From CAVRQM01 sp963756975 (GTDB lineage Bacteria; Pseudomonadota; Alphaproteobacteria; Acetobacterales; Acetobacteraceae), in the NCBI GenBank assembly GCA_963756975.1, contig CAVWPS010000002.1, positions 1,302,001-1,366,000 of the forward strand: 64,000 nucleotides of DNA, written 5' to 3'. Shown one piece after another: positions 49,318-57,074 of this stretch. The notes under the pieces are model-generated. The model had not been told where the DNA came from. It ran no database searches and saw nothing but the letters and a program-made list of their open reading frames with translations. Position 1 is the first letter of the stretch; every line of letters begins with the position of its first letter. A program made the position numbers and the translations under genes.

Positions 49318-51975
49318 ATGAACGGGCACGCGATGCGAACCACGGACCCGGGACCGGTCGATCATGGTCCGCCCGGCACCCAAGCGGCGGCCGCGTCACT
49401 GGCGGACCGCGCCGGCCGGCGCGCGCGCATCGGCCGCTATCTGCTGAGCACGCTCGAGACGGAAAACGACTTTTTGGCCCGGGCCCTGCGGGACGTCCCG
49501 CCGCCACCCCCGCCCCAGTTGCCGCCGCCGAGCCCGCCGCCACTCGCGGCCGACATCGCGATCCGCAACCTGCGCGACCGGCCGCACGTCGTCCGGCTGA
49601 TCGAAAGCCGGGCCGGTGGCGTGATCCTCGGCGCGCTTCAGGTCACGTTGCAGGCGCTATGGTTCCCGGTCCGCCACTGGCGACGGGTGCGCGCGGCTTC
49701 GCTCCGTCCCGAGACGTCGCGGGACGTGGCCCAGCCGCCGCTTCTCGACACGCCCATTCCCGAAGCGCCCATTCCCGAAGCGCCCATTGAGGCCCTCGAA
49801 GCGCCGGGGCCGAAGCTGTCCGAGGTCGATTTCGATCCCGCCATCCTGGACCGCCGGCCGCGCATCCTGATCGACATCACCCCGACGGCGCGCAACCCGG
49901 GCGCCGCGTACGGCATCGCCCGCGTGGCGCGAGAACTGGCCCGGGCGGCGGTTCTCACCGGCGTGGCCCTGCCGGTCCGGATGCGGGACGGCGCGCTGTA
50001 CTCGTATTTCGAGCACCCGCTGCTGCAGGGCCCGCTGGCATTCGACGAGACGACGACCTTCGTCATCGTCGATGTCTTTTGGCATTCGAACGACGCCTAC
50101 CGCGACATGGTCCGGCGGGTTCGCGCGCGCGGCACACGGGTCGCGCTGGTCGTGCACGACATCTACCCGTCCGAATATCCCTCGCTGTTCCCGCGCGAGG
50201 TTCCGCCGCTGTTCGAGGCCGGTCTGCGATGGCTGCTGGCCCGGAGCGGCCACTGTCTCAGTCTGTCGCGCCACGGGATGCGGGAGGTCCGCGAGCACCT
50301 GCGCGGGATCGGCGAGCCGTGGGTTGAACGGCTGCGACATGACCATTTCTCCCTCGGCGCCACGATGCACGAGACCGACGGGCCGGTGCGCGAACTGGTG
50401 TCGGACCTGTTCGCCTCAGGCCGCGTGTTTCTCGCGGTCGGAACCGTCGAGCCCCGGAAGGGCTATTCGGTCACGCTCGACGCCTGCGACATCGCGTGGG
50501 CGCGCGGCGAGACGTTCGCCCTCGTCATTATCGGTGCGCCGGGGTGGCGCTCGATGGGGTTGCAGGACCGCATCAGGCGGCACCCCGGCTTCGGGCGCGC
50601 GCTATACTGGATCGAGGACGCGACGGACGCCGAACTGGGCTGGGCATACGCGCGGTGCCGCGCCCTGATCCAGTCCTCGGTCGCGGAGGGGTTCGGGCTG
50701 CCGGTCGCCGAAGCGCTGCGGCACGGCGCGCCCGTGATCGCGAGCGACCTGGAGGTCTTCGGCGAGATCGGCGGCACGTCGGTCACGACATATCGCGTCG
50801 GCGATGCCGGAGACCTCGCCGCCAGGATGCTGGACTCGCTGGCCGGCGAACGGCGCCCCATCGACATCAGGCCGGGCGACATCAGGCCGGGCGACATCAG
50901 GCCGGGCGACACCCGGCCCGGTGACTGGTGCGCGTCGGTGCGGTCGCTCGCGGCGTGCCTCACCGAGCCCGAGGCGGAACCGCCGCTGCGAAACACGGCT
51001 CCGGCGCGACCGAGAAGCACGTCGGGTCCCTCCCGCATTCATGTCGCCTGCTGCTTCGATAACGGGCTGGCGATGCAGGCCGGCGTCGTGGCGGCATCGG
51101 TCGCGTCGGCCACGACCGACGCGCCGGTCACGTTCCATATGCTGCACGCGCCGAACCTGGACATCCGCATCGCGGATCTGGCGGCGGCGCTGGACAGCCC
51201 GACCTTCACCATCGCCGGCCACGAGATCGGCCACGACTTCTCCGCCATGCACGCGACCAGCCAGTATCCGGAAGCGACCTATTACCGCTTCCTGATCCCG
51301 GACATGATCCAGGCCGACCGGGTCGTGTACCTCGATTGCGACACCCTCGTCCGCCGCTCGCTCGTGGACCTGTTCGATGTCGACCTCCACGGCCATCCGA
51401 TCGCGGCGGCCCCGGATTACGCTCTCACTCACCACATGCGTAACCACGATTTTAATATCCATAACCGGGGGATGAGCTATTCCGTCGACGATTACGCGCT
51501 GGACGTGCTCGATCTGGATTTGACGCGGCGGGACTACTTCAACAGCGGTATCATGGTGATGGATCTGGGCGCGTGGCGCCGGGCCGGGCTGGCCGCGCGG
51601 TTGATGGAAACCTGCCGGACCGGTGGAGTGTTCGCCATGGCCGATCAGGACGTGATGAACCGGGGATTGAAGGGGGATTTCGAGCCGATCGACACCCGCT
51701 GGAACGCCATGACTTACCTGTATCGCGAATACATCCCCGAACCGGGCGCGCAACGGCCGGTGATATTCGGTGGCGGCGAGGCAAACATGCGCGCGCCGAC
51801 CGGACTTTGGCGCGATGTCCTTTCCGCGTGGGCGTTCGACCCCTGGATCGTGCACTTCACCTATCGCAGCAAGCCGTGGGTGGCCGCGGACCGGCGCACC
51901 GATTACGATGACGAGTTCTGGCGCAACGCGCGCAAAACCCCGTATGGCCGCATTCTGCGCGACCGTTTCGGCTGA
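49318..51975 (+). CDS. Two-domain glycosyltransferase fusion (GT4 plus GT8)
   Basis: An 885-residue protein. Residues 1-175 are a low-complexity Pro/Ala-rich region with PEAPI repeats. Residues about 180-540 form a GT4-like domain: ILIDITPTARNPGAAYGIAR, VGTVEPRKGYSVTLDACDIA and QSSVAEGFGLPVAEALRHGA. A linker at about 515-570 carries repeated DIRPG units. Residues about 573-880 form a GT8-like domain with VYLDCDTLVRRSLVDLF (the DxD metal motif), FNSGIMVMDLGAWR and DQDVMNRGLKGD. GT8 enzymes are retaining hexosyl- or galacturonosyl-transferases in LPS and capsule synthesis. ATG 49318 is used; a second ATG four codons later is possible. It could build two consecutive linkages of one glycan. Acceptor unknown. 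Confidence 0.85.
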   Translation: MNGHAMRTTDPGPVDHGPPGTQAAAASLADRAGRRARIGRYLLSTLETENDFLARALRDVPPPPPPQLPPPSPPPLAADIAIRNLRDRPHVVRLIESRAGGVILGALQVTLQALWFPVRHWRRVRAASLRPETSRDVAQPPLLDTPIPEAPIPEAPIEALEAPGPKLSEVDFDPAILDRRPRILIDITPTARNPGAAYGIARVARELARAAVLTGVALPVRMRDGALYSYFEHPLLQGPLAFDETTTFVIVDVFWHSNDAYRDMVRRVRARGTRVALVVHDIYPSEYPSLFPREVPPLFEAGLRWLLARSGHCLSLSRHGMREVREHLRGIGEPWVERLRHDHFSLGATMHETDGPVRELVSDLFASGRVFLAVGTVEPRKGYSVTLDACDIAWARGETFALVIIGAPGWRSMGLQDRIRRHPGFGRALYWIEDATDAELGWAYARCRALIQSSVAEGFGLPVAEALRHGAPVIASDLEVFGEIGGTSVTTYRVGDAGDLAARMLDSLAGERRPIDIRPGDIRPGDIRPGDTRPGDWCASVRSLAACLTEPEAEPPLRNTAPARPRSTSGPSRIHVACCFDNGLAMQAGVVAASVASATTDAPVTFHMLHAPNLDIRIADLAAALDSPTFTIAGHEIGHDFSAMHATSQYPEATYYRFLIPDMIQADRVVYLDCDTLVRRSLVDLFDVDLHGHPIAAAPDYALTHHMRNHDFNIHNRGMSYSVDDYALDVLDLDLTRRDYFNSGIMVMDLGAWRRAGLAARLMETCRTGGVFAMADQDVMNRGLKGDFEPIDTRWNAMTYLYREYIPEPGAQRPVIFGGGEANMRAPTGLWRDVLSAWAFDPWIVHFTYRSKPWVAADRRTDYDDEFWRNARKTPYGRILRDRFG
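49753..49782. repeat. Tandem 15-base repeat in the N-terminal linker of the GT4-GT8 gene
   Basis: Two perfect copies of cccattcccgaagcg, each encoding Pro-Ile-Pro-Glu-Ala, followed by a partial copy. In frame, so length change would not break the gene. Confidence 0.85.
50863..50922. repeat. Tandem 15-base repeat in the inter-domain linker of the GT4-GT8 gene
   Basis: Three perfect copies of gacatcaggccgggc and a degenerate fourth encode Asp-Ile-Arg-Pro-Gly units between the GT4 and GT8 domains. In frame; likely variable between strains. Confidence 0.9.
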
Positions 51976-52001
51976 GCCCTCCCGTCTGCTAGACGCGGCG
52001 C

Positions 52002-53531
52002 ATGACCGATCGCACGACAATCTCCCGCGCCCTTCTCTCCGTCTCCGACAAGACCGGCCTGATCGACCTCGCGCGCGCACTCGCCGCCCACGGCACGGCG
52101 CTGCTGTCGACCGGCGGCACGGCGTCGGCGTTGCGCGACGCGGGGCTGGCCGTGACCGACGTGTCCGAGCACACCGGCTTCCCGGAGATCCTCGATGGCC
52201 GGGTCAAAACGCTGGTGCCGCAAATCCACGGCGGCATTCTGGGACGCCGCGACCTGCCCGCGCATGTGGAGCAGATGGCGGCGCACGGGATCGCGCCGAT
52301 CGACCTCGTCGTGGTCAACCTTTATCCGTTCGAGGCGACGGTCGCGGCCGGCAAGCCGTTCGACGAGTGCGTCGAGAACATCGACATCGGCGGGCCGTCG
52401 CTGATCCGGGGGGCGGCGAAGAACCACGGGGACGTCGCCGTGCTGACCGCCCCCGCGCAATACGCGGCGCTGGTCGCGGCACTGGCCGAGGGCGGCACCA
52501 CGCTCGCGCAGCGCAGAACCTGGGCCGCCGAGGCGTATGCCGCGACCGCCGCCTACGACGCGGCGATCGCCGCGTGGTTCGCGGCCGATGCGCTGCCGGA
52601 GCGGCTGACGCTGTCCGGGACGCGCGTGCAGACGCTGCGCTACGGCGAGAACCCGCATCAGCGCGCGGCCCTGTACGCGACCGGCGCCACGCGCACCGGA
52701 CTGGTCGCCGCGCGGCAGGTGCAGGGCAAGGAGCTGTCCTACAACAATTTTAGCGACACCGACGCGGCGCTCGCCTGCATCGGCGAGTTCACCGAGCCGG
52801 CCGTGGTGATCGTGAAGCACGCGAACCCGTGCGGCGTCGCGATCGGGGCCGACACCGAGGCGGCGTGGATCGCGGCGCTGGCGTCCGACCCGACCAGCGC
52901 CTTCGGCGGCATCGTCGCGTTGAACCGCACGCTGACGAAGCCGGTCGCCGAACGGATTTCGTCCATTTTCACCGAGGTCATCGTGGCACCCGACGCCGAG
53001 CCCGAGGCGCTCGCCGTGCTCGCCGCCAAGCGAAACCTTCGCGTGCTGCTCACCGGCACGATGACGGTCGCCGCGGGTCCGATGCTGCACGCGGTATCCG
53101 GCGGGTTCCTGGTGCAGGATGCCGACCATGGCCGGGTCGGACGGGACGACCTGACCGTCGTCACCAAGCGCGCGCCGACCGGGGCGGAGTTCACCGACCT
53201 GCTGTTCGCGTGGCGCTGCTGCAAGCACGTCAAATCGAACGCGATCCTGTTCGCCCATGACGGTGCGACCGTCGGCGTCGGCGCCGGCCAGATGAGCCGG
53301 GTCGACGCCGCCCTGATCGCCGCGCGCAAGGCGGGCGAGCGGGCGCGGGGCGCGGTCGCGGCGTCGGACGCGTTCTTCCCGTTCGCCGACGGGCTGGACG
53401 CGCTGATCGCGGCCGGCATCACCGCCGTCGTCCAGCCCGGCGGCAGCATGCGCGACGCCGAAGTGATCGCGGCGGCGGACGCGGCCGGATTGGCGATGGT
53501 CACGACAGGAATGCGCCACTTCCGCCACTGA
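52002..53531 (+). CDS. purH: Bifunctional AICAR transformylase/IMP cyclohydrolase
   Basis: A 509-residue enzyme for the last two steps of purine synthesis. The N-terminal IMP cyclohydrolase (MGS-like) part has ALLSVSDKTGLIDLARAL, VKTLVPQIHGGILGRRD and NLYPFEATVA. The C-terminal transformylase part has QGKELSYNNFSDTDAALACI, VIVKHANPCGVAIG and AGITAVVQPGGSMRDAEV. ATG 52002 is used; length is typical. It lies 26 bases after the GT4-GT8 fusion. A palindrome follows immediately after the stop, in front of mbfA. Confidence 0.97.
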   Translation: MTDRTTISRALLSVSDKTGLIDLARALAAHGTALLSTGGTASALRDAGLAVTDVSEHTGFPEILDGRVKTLVPQIHGGILGRRDLPAHVEQMAAHGIAPIDLVVVNLYPFEATVAAGKPFDECVENIDIGGPSLIRGAAKNHGDVAVLTAPAQYAALVAALAEGGTTLAQRRTWAAEAYAATAAYDAAIAAWFAADALPERLTLSGTRVQTLRYGENPHQRAALYATGATRTGLVAARQVQGKELSYNNFSDTDAALACIGEFTEPAVVIVKHANPCGVAIGADTEAAWIAALASDPTSAFGGIVALNRTLTKPVAERISSIFTEVIVAPDAEPEALAVLAAKRNLRVLLTGTMTVAAGPMLHAVSGGFLVQDADHGRVGRDDLTVVTKRAPTGAEFTDLLFAWRCCKHVKSNAILFAHDGATVGVGAGQMSRVDAALIAARKAGERARGAVAASDAFFPFADGLDALIAAGITAVVQPGGSMRDAEVIAAADAAGLAMVTTGMRHFRH

Positions 53532-53540
53532 CGGACAGTA

Positions 53541-53557
53541 TTGCGACGCATTCGCAA
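53541..53557. promoter_or_regulatory. Fur/Irr-like operator palindrome upstream of mbfA
   Basis: TTGCGA-CGCAT-TCGCAA is a perfect inverted repeat with a five-base centre, located 10 bases after the purH stop and about 70 bases before the mbfA ATG. It resembles the alphaproteobacterial Fur-type operator of form TTGCGAATnATTCGCAA, with two changes in the left arm. Position and neighbour (an iron exporter) support an iron-responsive site. Confidence 0.5.
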
Positions 53558-53624
53558 CACGAACGCAAGTATTGACGCCTCATTGGTGCCGGCCCACTTG
53601 GACGCCGGCACACGGAGGATCGGC

Positions 53625-54581
53625 ATGCGCGATTTCGACCAGCTCACCGAGCGTGACATCTTGGCGCTGGCCATCTCGTCCGAGGAGGAAGACGGCCGCA
53701 TCTACGCCGACTTCGCCCATACGCTCGACGCGGACTATCCGGCATCGGCGAAAGTGTTCCGCGAGATGGCGGCCGACGAGAGCGGGCACCGCCGGCTGCT
53801 GATCGACCTTTTCGTCGAGAAATTCGGCGATCACATCCCGCTGATCCGGCGCGGCGACGTAAAGGGCTTCATGCAGCGGCCGTCGATGTGGCGGGTCCAC
53901 GCCCGCGGGCTCGACGCGATGCGGGCGCAGGCACAGGCGATGGAGCGTGAGGTCGCGTCGTTCTACCGCCGTGCCGCCGATCGCAGCAGCGACGCGAAAA
54001 TCCGCCGCACGCTGGGCGATCTGGCCGAAGCCGAGCTGGAGCACGACGGCGCGGCCGAGCGGCTGATCCGCGACAACCTGCCGCAGGAGACGGTCGAGGC
54101 CGAGCGCGAGGCGCAACGCAAATCGTTCGTGCTGCGGGTGATCCAGCCGGGGTTGGCCGGGCTGATGGACGGCTCGGTCAGCACGCTGGCGCCGGTGTTC
54201 GCCGCCGCGTTCGCGACGCACAGCTCATGGAACGCGTTCCTGGTCGGGCTCGCGGCATCGCTCGGGGCCGGCATTTCGATGGGGTTCGCCGAGGCGTTGA
54301 GCGATAACGGGTCGCTGACCGGGCGCGGCGCCCCGCTGATCCGGGGTGTCATCTGCGGCGCGATGACGACGATCGGCGGGATCGGGCACACGCTGCCGTT
54401 CCTGATCGCGAATTTCACCACGGCGATGATCGTGGCGATCTGCGTGGTGATCGTGGAGCTGGCGGTGATTTCCTGGATCCGCTGGAAATACATGGACACG
54501 CCGCCGCTATCGGCCGCGCTGCAGGTCGGGTTCGGCGGCGCGCTGGTGTTCGGGACCGGGGTTTTGATCGGGGCCGGGTAG
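53625..54581 (+). CDS. mbfA: Iron exporter MbfA (ferritin-like plus VIT1 domain)
   Basis: A protein of about 318 residues joining an N-terminal rubrerythrin/ferritin-like four-helix domain to a C-terminal VIT1/CCC1-type membrane domain. Iron ligands are visible as Glu and His residues in LAISSEEEDGRIYADFA, REMAADESGHRRLLIDLF and LAEAELEHDGAAERLIRDN. The membrane part has GLAGLMDGSVSTLAPVFAAA and FLVGLAASLGAGISMGFAEA, plus about five segments. MbfA exports iron and protects against iron and peroxide stress in related bacteria. ATG 53625 with GGAGG upstream is chosen; the frame is open 28 codons further. A palindrome upstream may bind Fur or Irr. Confidence 0.92.
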   Translation: MRDFDQLTERDILALAISSEEEDGRIYADFAHTLDADYPASAKVFREMAADESGHRRLLIDLFVEKFGDHIPLIRRGDVKGFMQRPSMWRVHARGLDAMRAQAQAMEREVASFYRRAADRSSDAKIRRTLGDLAEAELEHDGAAERLIRDNLPQETVEAEREAQRKSFVLRVIQPGLAGLMDGSVSTLAPVFAAAFATHSSWNAFLVGLAASLGAGISMGFAEALSDNGSLTGRGAPLIRGVICGAMTTIGGIGHTLPFLIANFTTAMIVAICVVIVELAVISWIRWKYMDTPPLSAALQVGFGGALVFGTGVLIGAG

Positions 54582-54592
54582 AGCAAAAGCCC

Positions 54593-55033
54593 TCATCGGC
54601 GCGCCGCAAAAAAGTCCCGCAACAACGCCGCGCACTCCAGCTCCCGCACGCCGCCGGCCACCTCGGGCCGAAACAGGCTGCCGGGCGCCTCGAAAATGCG
54701 CGGTCCGTGGACGATCCCGCCGCCTTTAGAATCGTAGGCACCGAACACCACGCGGGACACCCGGAACAGGGCGATCGCGGCGGCGCACATCGGGCATGGT
54801 TCCAGCGTGACGTACAGGGTCGTGCCGGTCAGGCGCGGCGATCCGAGCTTTTGCCCAGCCTGACGCAAGACCAAAAGCTCGGCATGGGCGGACGCGTCGA
54901 ACGCCGCCTCGGTCCGGTTGCCGTCTGCCGCCAACGGCACGCCGCTCGCGTCGACCAGCACCGCCCCGACCGGAACCTCCTCGCGCGATCCCGCTAGCCG
55001 CGCCTGTCGCAACGCGAGTTCCATGAAATCCAT
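54593..55033 (-). CDS. tadA: tRNA adenosine deaminase-like (TadA family) nucleoside deaminase
   Basis: A 146-residue zinc deaminase. Catalytic motifs are ASAHAELLVLRQAG (HAE) and VTLEPCPMCAAAIAL (PCxxC), as expected for TadA, which converts the wobble adenosine of tRNA-Arg(ACG) to inosine. Length fits TadA. Related guanine deaminases look similar, so the tRNA role is probable rather than certain. It is convergent with mbfA, with 11 bases between stops, and divergent from the C26 peptidase gene. Confidence 0.85.
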   Translation of the reverse strand: MDFMELALRQARLAGSREEVPVGAVLVDASGVPLAADGNRTEAAFDASAHAELLVLRQAGQKLGSPRLTGTTLYVTLEPCPMCAAAIALFRVSRVVFGAYDSKGGGIVHGPRIFEAPGSLFRPEVAGGVRELECAALLRDFFAARR

Positions 55034-55077
55034 GCGGAAAGCTTGCCCGCCGCCGACGCACCCGACTAGGTGATCCG

Positions 55078-55785
55078 ATGAAACCCCTGATCGGCCTTAC
55101 GCTCGACAGCGAGCCAGCCGGCGGCTGGTCGGCGAAACCGTGGCACGCCATCCGCCAGAACTATTTCGACGCCATCGTCGGGGCTGGCGGTCTGCCGGTC
55201 GGGCTCGGCCATGAGCCCGACCTCGCGGAGGACGTGGTCGCACGGCTGGACGGCCTCGTCGTGACCGGCGGCGCGTTCGACGTCGACCCGGCTTTGTATG
55301 GCGACGCGACCCGGCATCCGACGGTGACGCTGAAGGACCGGCGAACCGCGACGGAGCTGGCGCTGCTGCGGGCGGCGCTGGCGAAGGACATCCCGGTGCT
55401 CGGCATCTGCGGCGGGCAGCAGCTGATGGCCGTGGCCCTCGGCGGCACGCTGCATCAGCACATCCCGGACACCGTGCCGGACGCCCTCGCGCACGAGCAG
55501 CCGAATCCGCGCGACGAGCCGGGGCACACGGTCGCGATCACGCCGGGCACCCGCCTCGCGGCGATCCTCGGGTCGGACACGGTTGCGGTGAACTCCGCCC
55601 ATCATCAGGCGGTGGCCGATGCCGGCCCGGTCACGGTCAACGCCGTCGCACCGGACGGCGTGATCGAGGGGATCGAGGACGCGTCGAGGACGTTTTGCAT
55701 CGGCGTGCAGTGGCACCCGGAATACGGCGTCACGCCGGCCGACCACGCGCTGCTCCGCGCCTTCGTGGCGGCCTGCCATGAGTGA
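55078..55785 (+). CDS. Gamma-glutamyl-gamma-aminobutyrate hydrolase family (peptidase C26)
   Basis: A 235-residue class I glutamine amidotransferase-like hydrolase. The nucleophile is in VLGICGGQQLMAVALGGTL, with His and Glu in IGVQWHPEYGVTPADH. HHQAVADAG is also typical. In the PuuD pathway such enzymes release GABA from gamma-glutamyl-GABA; no other puu genes are nearby, so the substrate is open. Its last codons overlap the GTG start of the pseudouridine synthase gene (GTGA), indicating coupling. Confidence 0.85.
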   Translation: MKPLIGLTLDSEPAGGWSAKPWHAIRQNYFDAIVGAGGLPVGLGHEPDLAEDVVARLDGLVVTGGAFDVDPALYGDATRHPTVTLKDRRTATELALLRAALAKDIPVLGICGGQQLMAVALGGTLHQHIPDTVPDALAHEQPNPRDEPGHTVAITPGTRLAAILGSDTVAVNSAHHQAVADAGPVTVNAVAPDGVIEGIEDASRTFCIGVQWHPEYGVTPADHALLRAFVAACHE

Positions 55786-56532
55786 CGTCGGCACCCCCGG
55801 AACAGCGCGGCGAGCGGATCGCGAAATGGCTCGCGCGCGCCGGTGTCGTCAGCCGTCGCGACGCCGAAAAACTGATCGCGGACGGGGCGGTGAAGCTGAA
55901 CAACGCGCCCGTCATCCATCCGGCGACGTTCGTCACACCGGGCGACCTCGTCACCGTCGTCGGGCACGCTGGTCGAGCCGCCGGAGAAGCCTCGGCTGTG
56001 GCGCTACCATAAGCCCGACGGCTTGGTGACGACCCACCGCGACCCGGAGGGGCGGCCGACCGTGTTCCAGTCGCTGCCGAAAGGGTTGCCGAGAGTGGTC
56101 AGCATCGGCCGGCTCGATCTCAACTCCGAGGGGTTGCTGCTGCTGACCAACGACGGCGGCCTCGCGCGCCGGCTCGAACTGCCGTCGAACGGCTGGCTGC
56201 GGCGCTACCGGGTGCGCGTGTTCGGCCAGCCCTCGCACGAGGAACTGGCAAAGCTCGCGAACGGGGTGACGATCGACGGCGTGAAATACGGTCCGATCGA
56301 AGCCGGGCTCGACAGCAAGAAGGGCGACAACACCTGGCTTGCGGTCAGCCTGCGCGAGGGACGGAACCGCGAGGTGCGGCGCGTGATGGCGCATCTCGGG
56401 CTGCAGGTGAGCCGGCTGATCCGCGTCGCCTACGGTCCGTTCCAGCTCGGCCTGCTGCCGCGCGGGACGGTCGAGGAGGTGCCTGCGAAAGTGCTGCGCG
56501 AGCAACTGCCCGCCGATCCGCCGCCGGCGTAG
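55782..56532 (+). pseudogene. RsuA/RluB-family rRNA pseudouridine synthase, one frameshift
   Basis: The N-terminal S4 RNA-binding domain is in one frame (RIAKWLARAGVVSRRDAEKL, then GDLVTVV) and the catalytic domain in another (RYHKPDGLVTTHRDPEG, GRLDLNSEGLLLLTNDGGLA with the catalytic Asp, then EGRNREVRRVMAHLGL). The join is at a GGG run at 55962-55964: removing one G gives GTLVEPPEKPRLW and a continuous protein of about 249 residues. The start is GTG 55782. Such enzymes modify 23S rRNA near position 2605 (RluB) or 16S rRNA 516 (RsuA); I cannot decide. All conserved residues are present, so a sequencing error in a homopolymer is likely. Confidence 0.85.
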
Positions 56533-56534
56533 CG

Positions 56535-57074
56535 ATGCGGATCGTCGCCGGGCGCTGGCGCGGCCGGGCGCTGGCGGCACCGCCCGGCACGAAGACGCGG
56601 CCGACGTCGGACCGGGCGCGGCAGGCGCTGTTCGACATCTTGACCCATGCGCCGTGGTCGCCCGGTCTGATCGATCGGACAGTGCTGGACGCGTTCGCCG
56701 GGACCGGCGCATTGGGGCTCGAGGCGCTGTCGCGCGGCGCGAAATCGGCGGTGTTTCTCGAGAACGACCGGGCGGCGGTGGCGGCGATCCGCGCCAACGT
56801 TTTGGCGTGCGGGGCGGAGGCCAGGGTCATCGCGGCCGACGCGACAAGGCCACCGGCGGCGGACCGGCCGGCCGATCTGGTGTTCCTCGACCCGCCGTAC
56901 GGTCAGGCGCTGGCCGTGCGCGCCGTGACGGCACTCGCCGCCGCCGGGTGGGTCACGGCCGAGACGCTGCTGATCGCCGAGACCGGCCGCGACGAGGCCC
57001 CGCCGTCCGAAGCCGACATGCTCGACACGCGCACGCACGGGGCGGCGCGCCTCTGGTTCTGGCGGACGCGCTAA
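56535..57074 (+). CDS. rsmD: 16S rRNA (guanine966-N2)-methyltransferase
   Basis: A 179-residue SAM-dependent enzyme that methylates G966 of 16S rRNA. The N-terminus RIVAGRWRGRALAAPPG with RPTSDRARQALFDIL is diagnostic. The cofactor site is VLDAFAGTGALGLEALSRGA, and the catalytic motif is LVFLDPPYG. It starts two bases after the pseudouridine synthase stop and forms an rRNA-modification unit with it, an arrangement widespread in proteobacteria. Its stop overlaps the convergent sugar porter stop by four bases. Confidence 0.95.
   Translation: MRIVAGRWRGRALAAPPGTKTRPTSDRARQALFDILTHAPWSPGLIDRTVLDAFAGTGALGLEALSRGAKSAVFLENDRAAVAAIRANVLACGAEARVIAADATRPPAADRPADLVFLDPPYGQALAVRAVTALAAAGWVTAETLLIAETGRDEAPPSEADMLDTRTHGAARLWFWRTR

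Noticed and set aside
50863..50922. Short direct repeats as a possible CRISPR array
   Set aside because: Units are 15 bases with no spacers and lie in frame inside a coding region; it is a minisatellite.
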